From JALHSW01 sp963720675 (GTDB lineage Bacteria; Actinomycetota; Acidimicrobiia; IMCC26256; PALSA-555): DNA of 64,000 nt. How positions within the stretch are numbered: position 1 is the stretch's first letter; every line of letters starts with the position of its first letter. The notes under the pieces were generated by a model. The model was not told the origin of the DNA and searched no databases. It was given only the letters and a program-made list of their open reading frames with translations. Where the stretch lies: positions 2,108,001 through 2,172,000 of the forward strand of contig CAVRGH010000010.1 of assembly GCA_963720675.1 (NCBI GenBank). The letters are read 5' to 3'. Of this stretch, positions 32,788-41,784 are shown in pieces. Made by a program: the position numbers and the translations under genes.

Positions 32788-33393
32788 TCAGTCCTTGCCC
32801 TCGCGGAGGGTCTTCTTGCGGTACACCTGCTTCATCGTCCAGCCCGCGTCCGTGATGACGGTGCCGATGATGTCCTTGATCTCGGTGCTGTCGAAGTAGT
32901 AGTTGCGCAGCTCACCCGGGTTCAGCGGGTCGTCGGCCCGCCACCACGCGGAGCGGTCTGCGTTGCCGTCGTTGTCCTCTTTGCCCTTGTCGAGCTTCGG
33001 GATGTTCCCGTTCCACTTGACCGTGCGCGCATCGTCGAGCTGACGCACCTCGTGGTCGTCGGCATCGAGCTTCAGGTGCAGGTCGGTGATCGTGTTCACA
33101 CCCACGTGCTTGAACGAGTTCCACCAGACCGCGTCCATGATCTTCCAGCGGGCGACCAGCTCGCCGTACTTGTCGTTCCCCTCCTCGCGCACCTCGAACG
33201 GGACGCCGCTGGCCCCGAGCGATTCGAGGCGCTTCCGCAGCTCGGCGACGTCGACGACCGGTGTGCCCTCGACCGGCTCGTAGGTCCCCTTCAGGGCTCC
33301 GACGACGCCGCTGCGCTTGACGCGATCGACGATGTTGACGGCCTTCTTGTTGTTGCCACCCAGCAGGTTCATGCCTTGCTTGAACAGGTCCAT
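32788..33393 (-). CDS. Soluble protein of unknown function
   Basis: A 201-residue charged protein. ATG at 33393 is chosen for its GGAGG site (start MDLFKQGMNLLGGNNKKAVN). Distinct segments include FEVREEGNDKYGELVARWKI and AVWWNSFKHVGVNTITDLHL, followed by an acidic-basic stretch rich in Asp/Lys/Gly. It has no signal peptide or membrane helix. No family is recognised with confidence. It stands alone, convergent with the arylsulfotransferase gene. Confidence 0.6.
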   Translation of the reverse strand: MDLFKQGMNLLGGNNKKAVNIVDRVKRSGVVGALKGTYEPVEGTPVVDVAELRKRLESLGASGVPFEVREEGNDKYGELVARWKIMDAVWWNSFKHVGVNTITDLHLKLDADDHEVRQLDDARTVKWNGNIPKLDKGKEDNDGNADRSAWWRADDPLNPGELRNYYFDSTEIKDIIGTVITDAGWTMKQVYRKKTLREGKD

Positions 33394-33528
33394 GGATCCT
33401 CCACTGCTCACTGCGCTCGCATCATGGCGCGGCGTTGCCGCTCCGTCACGAGGAAGACGTGCCGGCGCGGTCGACGCTTACGACTCGTCGGGCGCCCTCC
33501 GACCCCCCGGGTGGGCGATCATGGGCTC

Positions 33529-33948
33529 ATGGAAGGTGACCGGTGGCTCCGGATCTCGGGCTCGTGCCGGATCGACACCCACGAGCTGGAGTGGCGGGCA
33601 ACCCGGTCCGGTGGCCCCGGCGGCCAGCACGCCAACACCTCGGACACCAAGGTGGAGGTCCGCTTCGACGCGGCGACCTCGCCCTCGCTCGGACCGCGCC
33701 AACGGGCCCGGATCGTGGAACGGCTCGGTCCCGTCGTCCGGGTCACCGTTTCGACCTCCCGCTCGCAGGCCCGCAACCGGGAGCTCGCCCTCGAGCGCCT
33801 GACCGAACGGCTCGCGGGGGCGCTGCGGGTGGAGAAGGCTCGGCGGCCGACCAAGCCGTCCCGCTCGGCCCGCAAGAAGCGGGTCGACGACAAGCGCCAC
33901 CGCGGCGCCCGCAAGCGCGACCGGGGCCGGCCCGGCCCGGACGACTGA
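33529..33948 (+). CDS. arfB: ArfB-like peptidyl-tRNA hydrolase (RF-1 domain)
   Basis: A 139-residue class I release-factor-like protein. The catalytic GGQ loop is RSGGPGGQHANTSDTKVE, at residues 26-43. The C-terminal tail, RSARKKRVDDKRHRGARKRD, is strongly basic, as in ArfB/YaeJ, where it occupies the empty mRNA channel. It hydrolyses peptidyl-tRNA on ribosomes stalled without a stop codon. The ATG at 33529 begins at MEGDRWLRISGS; an earlier in-frame start would only add unconserved sequence. Confidence 0.9.
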   Translation: MEGDRWLRISGSCRIDTHELEWRATRSGGPGGQHANTSDTKVEVRFDAATSPSLGPRQRARIVERLGPVVRVTVSTSRSQARNRELALERLTERLAGALRVEKARRPTKPSRSARKKRVDDKRHRGARKRDRGRPGPDD

Positions 33949-33970
33949 CGGCGGCGCCGAGCCGGAGCGC

Positions 33971-34759
33971 TCAGACGTGGCGGGAGATGTACCCCCGCTT
34001 GCGGAAGAGGGCGAGCATCCGCATGAAGAACCACACCGAGAACAGCGACATCACGATCGCGCCGACCGTCGCGATCCCCACCTGGTCCCAGGGGAGCGGC
34101 TTGCCGTCGACCACCTCATGGGCGGCCGAGAACACGTGCGTCGTCGGGAGCGCGAGTGCGATCGGCTGCAGCCCCGCCGGAAGAGCATCGACCGGGTAGA
34201 AGATGCCCGACAGCGGCAGCAGCAGCGCGATGAAGCCCCACGTGAGGATCTCCGCACCCTGCCCGAAGCGCATGATCAGCCCGATCACGAGCAACGCCAT
34301 CGCCCACCCGACGACGATGAGGATCGCGACGAGCGGGATCAGCGCAAGACCCAGACTCGTGATGTTGAACGCGTAGGCCGCGAGCGCGACCAACGAGACG
34401 AACCCGACGCCCATGACGAGCTTCGCGAGTCCGAACAGCGCCGTACCCGCGCCGTACTCGAGCTCCGTCATCGGCGTGACCATGAGGTTCAGCAGGTTGC
34501 GCGACCACGTCTCCTCCAGGAAGCCCGTCGCCACGCTGATCTCGGCCTGGAACACGACATGGAACAGGATGATCCCGGCGAGCAGGAACGCGGCACCCGC
34601 CTCGGCGCCTCCGGTCTGACGCCCGAAGTAGATGCCGATCGACCCGAACAGCACTGCGTCGACGACGGGCCAGACGACGACGTCGAACCAGCGTTGGGGT
34701 GCGCGCCAGAGCGCGAAGCTCTGGCGCCGCGCGATGGCAAGGACCCGGTCGCGCCTCAT
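33971..34759 (-). CDS. ABC-2 type transporter permease
   Basis: A 262-residue membrane protein with six hydrophobic helices (for example AAFLLAGIILFHVVFQAEI, LVALAAYAFNITSLGLAL, WGFIALLLPLSGIFYPVDAL). The last segment matches the ABC-2 exporter signature around LPLSGIFYPVDALP. ATG at 34759 overlaps the stop of the ATPase gene by 4 nt. Together they form a simple two-component exporter for a lipid, glycan or drug; the substrate is unknown. Confidence 0.87.
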   Translation of the reverse strand: MRRDRVLAIARRQSFALWRAPQRWFDVVVWPVVDAVLFGSIGIYFGRQTGGAEAGAAFLLAGIILFHVVFQAEISVATGFLEETWSRNLLNLMVTPMTELEYGAGTALFGLAKLVMGVGFVSLVALAAYAFNITSLGLALIPLVAILIVVGWAMALLVIGLIMRFGQGAEILTWGFIALLLPLSGIFYPVDALPAGLQPIALALPTTHVFSAAHEVVDGKPLPWDQVGIATVGAIVMSLFSVWFFMRMLALFRKRGYISRHV

Positions 34760-35589
34760 GACGCTTCCACCTCCGCTTCCACCTCGACCCCCGGCTCCGC
34801 CTTCCCCCTGTCGAACTCGGCGGTGTGGTCCTCGACGACCTCGCCGCCCGCGGCCAGGTGGAGGAACACCCCTTCGAGGTCGTCGCGACCGAATCGCGCC
34901 GACACCTCGGCTGCCGTGCCGTCGGCGACCACGCGCCCACCGGAGATGAAGATCACGCGGTCGCAGAGGCGCTCGACCTCGATCATGTTGTGGCTGGTGA
35001 CCAGCAGCGCCGTGCCCTCGTCGGCGCACAGGCGCTCCAGCCCGGTGCGCACCCGGAGCGCGACGTCGGGGTCGAGCGAGGCGGTCGGCTCGTCGAGCAC
35101 CAGGAGGCGCGGCTGGTGCAACGTCGCCTTCACGATGCCCACGAGCGTGCGCTGGCCCGACGAGAGCTCGTTGCCCATCGCCTTCGCGAGGTGGGAGATC
35201 TCGAAGCGCTCGAGCCCGGCCTGGACCGCGGGGCCCGGATCCCTGAGGCCGTAGAGGCGGCCGAACAGCTCGAGGAACTCCACGACCCGGATGCGCTCCG
35301 GCAACGGGAGGTAGCCCGCGGCGAAGCCCACCTCTTCCATTGCCCGACTGCGCTGCTTCGGGAGCTCGAACCCGGAGATCTCGACCTGCCCGGCGTCGGG
35401 GGTGATCACCCCGAGCAGCATCATGAGCGTCGTCGTCTTGCCCGCGCCGTTGGGACCCAGCAGCCCGACGCGCTCGCCCGCGTCGACGCGCAGCGAGACG
35501 CCGTCGACCGCGCGGACGCGCTTGTACTGCTTGACAAGGCCGGACGCGCTGAGGATGGGCGCGCCGAGCACCTGGTCGGACGTGGACAT
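34756..35589 (-). CDS. ABC transporter ATP-binding protein
   Basis: A 277-residue ATPase. Walker A is LLGPNGAGKTTTL, the signature motif is ELSSGQRTLVGIVKA, Walker B is LLVLDEPTASLDPD, and the H-loop is VTSHNM. A Glu/Asp/Val-rich tail follows. It belongs to the drug/lipid-export (ABC-2) class. ATG at 35589. It is coupled to the permease and faces away from the CoA-transferase gene at 35725. Confidence 0.92.
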   Translation of the reverse strand: MSTSDQVLGAPILSASGLVKQYKRVRAVDGVSLRVDAGERVGLLGPNGAGKTTTLMMLLGVITPDAGQVEISGFELPKQRSRAMEEVGFAAGYLPLPERIRVVEFLELFGRLYGLRDPGPAVQAGLERFEISHLAKAMGNELSSGQRTLVGIVKATLHQPRLLVLDEPTASLDPDVALRVRTGLERLCADEGTALLVTSHNMIEVERLCDRVIFISGGRVVADGTAAEVSARFGRDDLEGVFLHLAAGGEVVEDHTAEFDRGKAEPGVEVEAEVEAS

Positions 35590-35724
35590 CGTTCGAGTCT
35601 CGCATGCGGGGCATCGCAGTGGCGGCGGATTTCCGGGCGGGCTGCGTCGGGGCGACCGCGGTGTCTCGCGGGGCAGACTGGCCCGGCCCACGATCGAGTG
35701 GGGCGACGACCCGGGGGAGACGAC

Positions 35725-36927
35725 ATGGGTGTGCTCGACGGCGTGAAGGTGGTGGAGCTCGCCGAGCACGGGTTCGTGCCGTCGTGTGGCGCGACGTTGG
35801 CGGACTGGGGCGCGGACGTCGTCAAGATCGAGCGTCCGACGGGGGACCCGCTCCGCGGGATCATGGGCGCGGGCCTCGTCGCCGACACCGGCGACTTCAA
35901 CTTCCTCTTCGAGCTGTACAACCGCAACAAGCGCGGGATCACGCTCGACCTGCGCGTACCGGACGGGCGCGCCGCGTTCGACCGCCTGATCGAGCACGCC
36001 GACGTGCTCATCACGAGCTTCCTGCCGCCCGCCCGGGCCAAGCTCGGCATCACGCCGGAGGAGCTGTGGAGGGTCAATCCGCGGCTCGTGTACGCGAAGG
36101 GTCAGGGCCAGGGTCAGCGCGGCCCCGATGCCGATCAGGGCGGCTTCGACTCCGTGAGCTACTGGTCGCGCGGCGGCGTCGGGCACATCCTCACCGCACC
36201 GGGCGCGCCGCTCGTCATGCCGCGCGGCGCGTTCGGCGACGCACCGAGCGGGGCGATGCTCGCCGGAGGCGTCGCTGCCGCGCTGTTCCAGCGGGAGCGG
36301 ACGGGCAAGGGCTCGGTGGTCGACGTCGCGCTGCTCGCGATGGCGGTCTGGCAGATCGGGACCGATCTGACGGCGACGACGATCACTCGCGAGGAACCCC
36401 GCGGCCTCGACGCGGCGAAGGCGCTCCCCAGCCCGCTCGTCGGCCCGTACAGCACGTCCGACCACCGCTGGATGATGTTCAGCATGCTCGACGACGAGCG
36501 CCACTGGGCCCCGACGTGCCGTGCGATCGGCAAGGACGAGTGGATCGACGATGCGCGCTTCGTCGACACGGCGTCCCGGGCCGAGCACGCCGACGAGCTC
36601 CACGCGATGGTCGCGGCGCAGATCCAGACCTTCACGCTCGCGGAGATCGCGGCGCGGCTCGCTGCCGAGGACACGATCTTCTCGACCCTCGCGTCGCCGC
36701 TCGAGGTGATCGACGACCCACAGGTCGTCGAGAACGGGTATCTCGCGCGGCACCCCGGGCATCCGACTGCTCGCCTCGCGACCGCACCGATGCAGTTCGA
36801 CGACGCGATGGTCGAGGTGCGGTGCGGCGCGCCCGGCCTGAGTGAGCACACCGACGAGGTCCTCGGTGAGCTCGGCTACGCGGCCGACGACCTCACCGCG
36901 CTCCGCGCCGCCGGCGCCATCGTCTGA
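35725..36927 (+). CDS. Family III CoA-transferase (CaiB/BaiF type)
   Basis: A 400-residue CoA-transferase. The family start VKVVELAEHGFVPSCGATLA is followed by LADWGADVVKIERPTGDPLR, the NRNKRGITLDLR segment and the RPRLVYAKG-like strand. The catalytic Asp is expected in the segment around DFNFLFELYNRNK. Members move CoA between carboxylic acids without a ping-pong Glu. The substrate is unknown. The GTG at 35740 is rejected in favour of ATG 35725, which has a GGGGGAGA site. The repeat copy 2 follows the gene. Confidence 0.88.
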   Translation: MGVLDGVKVVELAEHGFVPSCGATLADWGADVVKIERPTGDPLRGIMGAGLVADTGDFNFLFELYNRNKRGITLDLRVPDGRAAFDRLIEHADVLITSFLPPARAKLGITPEELWRVNPRLVYAKGQGQGQRGPDADQGGFDSVSYWSRGGVGHILTAPGAPLVMPRGAFGDAPSGAMLAGGVAAALFQRERTGKGSVVDVALLAMAVWQIGTDLTATTITREEPRGLDAAKALPSPLVGPYSTSDHRWMMFSMLDDERHWAPTCRAIGKDEWIDDARFVDTASRAEHADELHAMVAAQIQTFTLAEIAARLAAEDTIFSTLASPLEVIDDPQVVENGYLARHPGHPTARLATAPMQFDDAMVEVRCGAPGLSEHTDEVLGELGYAADDLTALRAAGAIV

Positions 36928-36933
36928 CCAACG

Positions 36934-37001
36934 CTCACCAAGGGGTTTTGGCGTCGGTATCGGTGTTGCAGACACCCAATCCCGACGCCAAAAGTGGTGA
37001 G
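36934..37001. repeat. Dispersed palindromic repeat, copy 2
   Basis: The outer arms CTCACCA...TTTTGGCGTCGG and CCGACGCCAAAAGTGGTGAG pair with one 4-nt bulge. The core, 36946-36993, is inverted relative to copy 1 at 3161-3220 and shares TTTGGCGTCGG, ATTGGGTGTCTG, ACACCG and CGACGCCAAAAC in register. It lies between the CoA-transferase and PAC2 genes. Confidence 0.75.
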
Positions 37002-37025
37002 GGGGCAGGTGGGTAGGGTTGGCCC

Positions 37026-37907
37026 ATGAGCGACGGGCTCGACTGGGAGCACGAGCTGGAGCCTTTGCGGCGGCCCGTGCTCGTCGCCGGCTTCGAAGGG
37101 TGGAACGACGCGGCCGACGCCGCGTCGACCGCGGCCTCGTGGCTCACCCAGCACGGACCGTCCGACGCGCAACGCGTGGCCTCGATCGATGCCGAGGCCC
37201 ACTTCGACTTCCAGTCGCGCCGACCGCAGATCGAGCTGGTCGACGGGGTGACCCGCCAGGTGACGTGGCCCGAGAACATCTTCTCGGTCGTCCGGCTCGA
37301 GGAGCGCGACCTGGTCGTGCTGCGCGGGATCGAGCCGAGCTACCGCTGGCGGTCGTTCTGTCGCGCGATCCTCGAGGTTGCGCACGTCGCCGGTTGCGAG
37401 CTGGTCGTGACCTTCGGTGCGCTGCTCGCCGATGTGCCGCACACGCGCACCGCTCGCGTGACCGGCGCCTCGACCGATCCCGAGCTGGTCGAACGGCTCG
37501 GACTCGCCCCCTCGCGCTACGAAGGGCCGACGGGCATCGTCGGTGTCCTCCAGGACTTCTGCCGCGAGCAATCGGTCCCGTCGGTCTCGCTGTGGGCACC
37601 GGTGCCGCACTACCTCGCCGCCCCGCCGAACCCGCCCGCGACCCTCGCCCTCCTCGACCGGTTGGCCGCGCTCACCGGCCTCACGCTCGACCTCGCCCGG
37701 CTCGAGCGCACGGCCGTGGCGTGGCGCGACAAGGTCGACGAGGTGGCCGCTGCGGACGAGGACGTGCGCGGGTACGTCTCCACGCTCGAAGCGCGCTTCG
37801 ACGAGGACGCCGACGGCGACACCTCGTGGGGTACCAGCCTCCCGACGGGCGACGAGCTCGCGAGCGAGGTCGAGCGCTACCTGCGCGAGCAGCGCGGCGA
37901 CTCCTGA
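37026..37907 (+). CDS. PAC2-family protein
   Basis: A 293-residue PAC2-domain protein. Typical segments are VLVAGFEGWNDAADAASTAA, VVLRGIEPSYRWRSFCRAIL, LVVTFGALLADVPHTR and YEGPTGIVGVLQDFC. PAC2 proteins are related to eukaryotic proteasome-assembly chaperones and are common in actinobacteria, where some act with the Pup-proteasome system. No proteasome gene is in the window. ATG at 37026. Confidence 0.87.
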   Translation: MSDGLDWEHELEPLRRPVLVAGFEGWNDAADAASTAASWLTQHGPSDAQRVASIDAEAHFDFQSRRPQIELVDGVTRQVTWPENIFSVVRLEERDLVVLRGIEPSYRWRSFCRAILEVAHVAGCELVVTFGALLADVPHTRTARVTGASTDPELVERLGLAPSRYEGPTGIVGVLQDFCREQSVPSVSLWAPVPHYLAAPPNPPATLALLDRLAALTGLTLDLARLERTAVAWRDKVDEVAAADEDVRGYVSTLEARFDEDADGDTSWGTSLPTGDELASEVERYLREQRGDS

Positions 37908-37935
37908 ACCCGTCGCGGCACGCCCGAGGTCGCTG

Positions 37936-38397
37936 GTGAGCCGGGTCCGGGCGCAGATCGACATCGACGCCCCGCAGGAGCGCGTGTTCGCGTTCTTCGA
38001 CGATCCCGCGAACGCCGAGCTGCTCGTCCCGAGCTTCTGGGCGGTGCTGTCGGTCGAGGAGCTGCCGAACGGTGGGCGTCGGGTCGAGTACACGACCCGG
38101 AACAAGCGGGGCGACCTCGTCGACGCGACGAGCGAGCACCTCGAGTACGACCCGCCGCGCAGCACCGTCACGCGTGGGGAGCAGTCGGGCATCGAGACCA
38201 CGTCGACCCGACGGTTCGTCGCCGACGGCGCCCGCACCCGGGTCGAGGCGAGCATCGAGTGGTCGGCGCCGGTGAAGTACCTCGCGTCGTTGGTGGGGTC
38301 GCCGCTCCGCGGACCGCTCAAGCGATCGCTGCGTCACTCGCTCCGCGCGGCCAAAGCAGCGCTGGAATCCGGACCTGCGTCTCTCACCCCGCCATAG
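37936..38397 (+). CDS. SRPBCC (polyketide-cyclase-like) family protein
   Basis: A 153-residue START/SRPBCC-fold protein. It opens VSRVRAQIDIDAPQERVFAF, matching the first strand and helix of the family, and continues with strands such as GRRVEYTTRNKRGDLVDATS and TTSTRRFVADGARTRVEASI. It binds a hydrophobic ligand in a helix-grip cavity, ligand unknown. GTG at 37936 lies 28 nt after PAC2. A strong hairpin covers its stop codon. Confidence 0.8.
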   Translation: MSRVRAQIDIDAPQERVFAFFDDPANAELLVPSFWAVLSVEELPNGGRRVEYTTRNKRGDLVDATSEHLEYDPPRSTVTRGEQSGIETTSTRRFVADGARTRVEASIEWSAPVKYLASLVGSPLRGPLKRSLRHSLRAAKAALESGPASLTPP

Positions 38398-38413
38398 GCG
38401 GGTGAGGGACGCA
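38376..38413. terminator. Bidirectional terminator hairpin between convergent genes
   Basis: TGCGTCTCTCACCCCGCC and GGCGGGTGAGGGACGCA form a 17-bp stem with one G-U-type pair, one bulged C and a 3-nt loop (ATA). It straddles the stop of the SRPBCC gene and lies before the convergent M20 peptidase gene. Confidence 0.7.
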
Positions 38414-38438
38414 TCCAGATCCGGCGGGGAGACGGGAG

Positions 38439-39773
38439 CTATCCGACGAGCAGGTCGCGGGCGACGGCTTCCCAGAGCTGCTCGGACAGGCCGAGCGAGT
38501 CGACGTCGACGCGCTCGTCGTTGCCGTGGAACATCGTGGCGTATTCCTCGAAGCTCAGCTTCTGGCTGAACAGCCCGAACCCGTACCCCACGGAGCCGGC
38601 CCGCCGGAAGAACCGGTTGTCGGTGCCGCCCACCATCAGGAACGGCACCAGTGCGGATCCCTCGACGAGCTGCCCGGTCACGCGCGCCAGCGAGTCCCAG
38701 AGCGGCGTGTCGATCGGTGAGGCGGTCGACGGATCGTCGTTCGACTCCAGCTCGACCTTGTCGGCGAGCTCGCCGAGCGCCTCGTCGAGCATCTCGCGCA
38801 CCTCGTCGCCGGTCTGCCCGGGCAACGTGCGGATGTCGACCTCGAGCTCGACGACGTCGGGGATCACGTTCGTCTTCGTGCCGCCGTGCATGACGTTCGG
38901 CGAGAACGTCGTGTGCGTGCACGCGTGCACGAGCCTTGACATCCCGAGCGGGAGCTCGCCGAGCGCTTCGCGCAGCCCGTTCGGGTCGAGGAACGCGTTC
39001 GTGATCTCGGGGGGGTAGTGCATGCCCTCGACGTACTTGCGCCACACGTCGTGGATCGTCGTCTCGGGCTGGAACTCGTGGATCCGGCGGACGACCTCGG
39101 CGGCGGTCACCACGGCGTTGTCGGTGCGGAAGGGCTGCGAACCGTGGCCCGGCGTCCCGCGGATGCGGAGCTTCGACCAGAACGTGCCCTTCTCCGCGGT
39201 CAGGACCGGGAGCCGGACGCCCTCGGGCGACGGCATCTGGTACCCGCCCGACTCGGTGAGGACGTAGTCGGCGTACACCGCGTCGCGCTCGTGCTCGACG
39301 AGGTACTTCGCGCCCCACGTCCCGAGCGCCTCCTCGTCGGCGACGGCCAGGTAGATGAGCGTGCCCTTCGGGGTGAACCCGGACTTCGCGAGGTTGCGGA
39401 AGGCGACCGCCTGCGACGCGGTGAGGTTGAGCATGTCGACCGCGCCCCGGCCCCAGACGAACCCGTCGACGAGATCGCCCGAGAACGGGTCGCGGCTCCA
39501 CCCGTCGGGGTTCACCGGCACGACATCGGTGTGGCCCATGAGCAGCAGGCTCGGCGCGGTCGGATCGGACCCCTCGATGCGCGCCACCAGGCTCGCCCGC
39601 CCCGGCTGCGGCTCGAAGCGCTCGACGTCGAGCCCGGTGTCGCCCAGATACTGCTGGAGGAGATCGACGCTGCGGATCTCTTCACCCGACGCGATCGTGC
39701 CGTCGTTCACGCACGCATTGCGGATCAGCTGCTGGAGCAGGTCGGTGCTCTCCGCCGTCGTGTCGATCGCCAT
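38439..39773 (-). CDS. M20-family metallopeptidase/amidohydrolase
   Basis: A 444-residue di-zinc hydrolase. Metal-binding and catalytic segments are LLLMGHTDVVPVNPDGW (His/Asp), WGRGAVDMLNL (Asp), VADEEALGTWG (Glu-Glu), TESGGYQMP and late GGTDNRFFRRAG with His GYGFGLF and FHGNDERV. The dimerisation domain lies at about residue 200-310. It probably cleaves dipeptides or N-acyl amino acids. ATG at 39773 overlaps the stop of the upstream NTF2-like gene by one base, showing co-transcription. Confidence 0.9.
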   Translation of the reverse strand: MAIDTTAESTDLLQQLIRNACVNDGTIASGEEIRSVDLLQQYLGDTGLDVERFEPQPGRASLVARIEGSDPTAPSLLLMGHTDVVPVNPDGWSRDPFSGDLVDGFVWGRGAVDMLNLTASQAVAFRNLAKSGFTPKGTLIYLAVADEEALGTWGAKYLVEHERDAVYADYVLTESGGYQMPSPEGVRLPVLTAEKGTFWSKLRIRGTPGHGSQPFRTDNAVVTAAEVVRRIHEFQPETTIHDVWRKYVEGMHYPPEITNAFLDPNGLREALGELPLGMSRLVHACTHTTFSPNVMHGGTKTNVIPDVVELEVDIRTLPGQTGDEVREMLDEALGELADKVELESNDDPSTASPIDTPLWDSLARVTGQLVEGSALVPFLMVGGTDNRFFRRAGSVGYGFGLFSQKLSFEEYATMFHGNDERVDVDSLGLSEQLWEAVARDLLVG

Positions 39774-40333
39774 CAGGCGCCGACCTTCGGTGCCGAGGAC
39801 AGGGACTCGGGGAGCTCCTCGGGCGCCAGCTTGCGGGTCTCCGCGAAGCCGTCGGTCGCGGTGTACGCATCCTCGGCGAGCAACTTGCCATCGGCGTCGT
39901 ACGGCCAGAACACCGCCATGCGAGCTTCGTACAGGTAGTACGCGTCGGGGTCGTCGACCGCGCGGCCCATCGCGACCATCGTGCGGCCCGGGTACGCGAT
40001 CCGCATCATGCCCTCGGTGACGATGCAGTCGTCGTCGACCACGAGACGCTCGACGTCGTACTCGAGGTTCGTCGCACCGGACGCGGCAAAGTCCTCGTAG
40101 AACTTCTGGACCGCAGCGCGGCCCTTCGGCCCCAGGTCGACCGGGGTCGCGCCCCACTGGTGGTACCGGGGGTCGGGCGCGAGCGTCGCCATCAGCCCCG
40201 GCACGTCGCACGCGGCCTCGGCCTGCATGTGCGCGAGCACGTTCTCCAGGAGCTGGCGCCGGCGCGGGTCGGCCTCGTGGCCGAGCCGCTCCTCCACCTT
40301 GGCCCACGTCCGGGTCGGATCCAGTCGCCGCAT
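39773..40333 (-). CDS. NTF2/SnoaL-like protein
   Basis: A 186-residue protein with an N-terminal helix then the cone-shaped NTF2-like fold: LLENVLAHMQAEAACDVPGL, AAVQKFYEDFAASGATNLEY, DDDCIVTEGMMRIAYPGRTM and YEARMAVFWPYDADGKL. SnoaL-like proteins isomerise or bind small hydrophobic substrates; the role here is unknown. Start ATG at 40333. It is coupled to the M20 peptidase gene. Confidence 0.8.
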   Translation of the reverse strand: MRRLDPTRTWAKVEERLGHEADPRRRQLLENVLAHMQAEAACDVPGLMATLAPDPRYHQWGATPVDLGPKGRAAVQKFYEDFAASGATNLEYDVERLVVDDDCIVTEGMMRIAYPGRTMVAMGRAVDDPDAYYLYEARMAVFWPYDADGKLLAEDAYTATDGFAETRKLAPEELPESLSSAPKVGA

Positions 40334-40388
40334 GCTGGGACGGTAACCCCTGGCGCCCGCCCTGGCTACGAGACGAGGTGTTTTCGGT

Positions 40389-41621
40389 CTACGCCGCGGG
40401 GGGAGCCGCCCGGTACATCAGGCGACCGTCGCCGGCTTCCCACCGCTCGGCCTCGCCGGCGAGAACCATGTGCTCGAGGTGGGCGAACGTCTCGCTCTCG
40501 GCCATCACGCCCCAGTGCTTCTTCGGGAAGATCTCGTGCGAGATCTGCTGCACCGTCGCCGGTCCGATCGAGTTCGACGCGTTCTGGATGAAGCGCATCC
40601 GCTCCTCGTGGTGCTCCTTGATCGCCTCGACGCGCCCGGGTACGTCGTCGAACGGGTGCCCGTGCGCGGGCAGCCCGAGCTGCACCCCGTCGAGCGCGGC
40701 GACCAGGTCGAGCGTCTGGAGGTACGACTTCAGCGCGTCGGCACCGTTGCCCACCCCCGAGATGTGCGGCGTGATCGACGGGAGCACATGGTCGCCGGAG
40801 AGGAGGAGCCCGTACTCGGGGTCGTACAGGCAGAGGTGGTCGACCGTGTGGCCGGGGGTGTGGATCGACACCCACTCGCGCCCGGCGAGCTGGATCCGCT
40901 CACCGTGCACGACGCGCTGACTCGGGTTCGGGGGACGGAACAGCATCCGCGTCGCGCGGATCTTCATGCGGCGGGTGAGCTTGGGCATCGGGTGCTTCGA
41001 GCCACCCCAGGGCGTCTCGCCGCCCCAGGGCACCGACTGCGCCTGCGTGCCGGTGGTCGGGTTGTCGCGCAGCGGGTCGCCCGCGTAGTCGTCGGTGTGA
41101 TCGGCGATGGTCGGGATCTCCTCGCCGCCGATGTCGAGCGCCTGCGCGGCAGCCGCGGCGATGCGCTCCGCCTCGGCCTGCTCCTCCTCGGTCGGGAGGT
41201 GGTTGCGGCGGTTCGTCTCCTCCAGCGACCAGGTGGTGAAGGCCTTGTGCGCGACGAGGTTCGCGCCGGCCTCCTTCTTGATCCGGCCCGCGCCGCCGAA
41301 GTGGTCGGGGTGCGAGTGCGTGACGATCACCGTGTGGATGTCCTTCACGCCGAAGCCCGCGGTCTTCAACCGCTGTTTCAGCGCCTTCCACGACGACGGC
41401 CCCGGAAGACCGGGGTCGACGACGGCGAGGCCCTGGTCGTCGAGGAGCCCATAGGTGTTGACGTGGCCGAGCCCGGGCATCCAGATCGGCAGCTGCATCC
41501 GGATGACGTTGGGCGCGACCTCGACGACCTCGAGGGACGCGGGATCCTGCTCCTGCTTGTGGGGCCTCGGCCTGGGCGCCTCGTCCTGCTGGTCACCCGG
41601 CCGCCCCTGCGTGGCGGTCAC
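40389..41621 (-). CDS. MBL-fold metallohydrolase
   Basis: A 410-residue metallo-beta-lactamase-fold protein. The metal ligands are in VIVTHSHPDHFGGAGR, the later SIHTPGHTVDHLCLY, LLLSGDHVLP and QLGLPAHGHPF. A C-terminal winged-helix extension, ATVQQISHEIFPKKHWG, is typical of the LACTB2-like branch that acts on RNA or acyl thioesters. An insertion of about 100 residues lies between the ligands. GTG start at 41621, with an unstructured N-terminal stretch. Confidence 0.87.
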   Translation of the reverse strand: MTATQGRPGDQQDEAPRPRPHKQEQDPASLEVVEVAPNVIRMQLPIWMPGLGHVNTYGLLDDQGLAVVDPGLPGPSSWKALKQRLKTAGFGVKDIHTVIVTHSHPDHFGGAGRIKKEAGANLVAHKAFTTWSLEETNRRNHLPTEEEQAEAERIAAAAAQALDIGGEEIPTIADHTDDYAGDPLRDNPTTGTQAQSVPWGGETPWGGSKHPMPKLTRRMKIRATRMLFRPPNPSQRVVHGERIQLAGREWVSIHTPGHTVDHLCLYDPEYGLLLSGDHVLPSITPHISGVGNGADALKSYLQTLDLVAALDGVQLGLPAHGHPFDDVPGRVEAIKEHHEERMRFIQNASNSIGPATVQQISHEIFPKKHWGVMAESETFAHLEHMVLAGEAERWEAGDGRLMYRAAPPAA

Positions 41622-41784
41622 GCCCTCACCCTACCGGAGGTTGCTTCCTCGGCTCGCGGGCGTCAGGAACCCGCAAGACGCCGTCTACCGAACCGCAACC
41701 GGCCCGCGACACGGGATCGACCGGGAGCGGGGAGGCTGACCGGCAACGGACCCGTCAGGTCCGCCGACGAGAGGGGGGAACCGG

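Noticed and set aside
39774..40307. N-terminal extension of the M20 peptidase
   Set aside because: It overlaps the NTF2-like gene out of frame; the ATG at 39773 fits the family and the 1-nt overlap.
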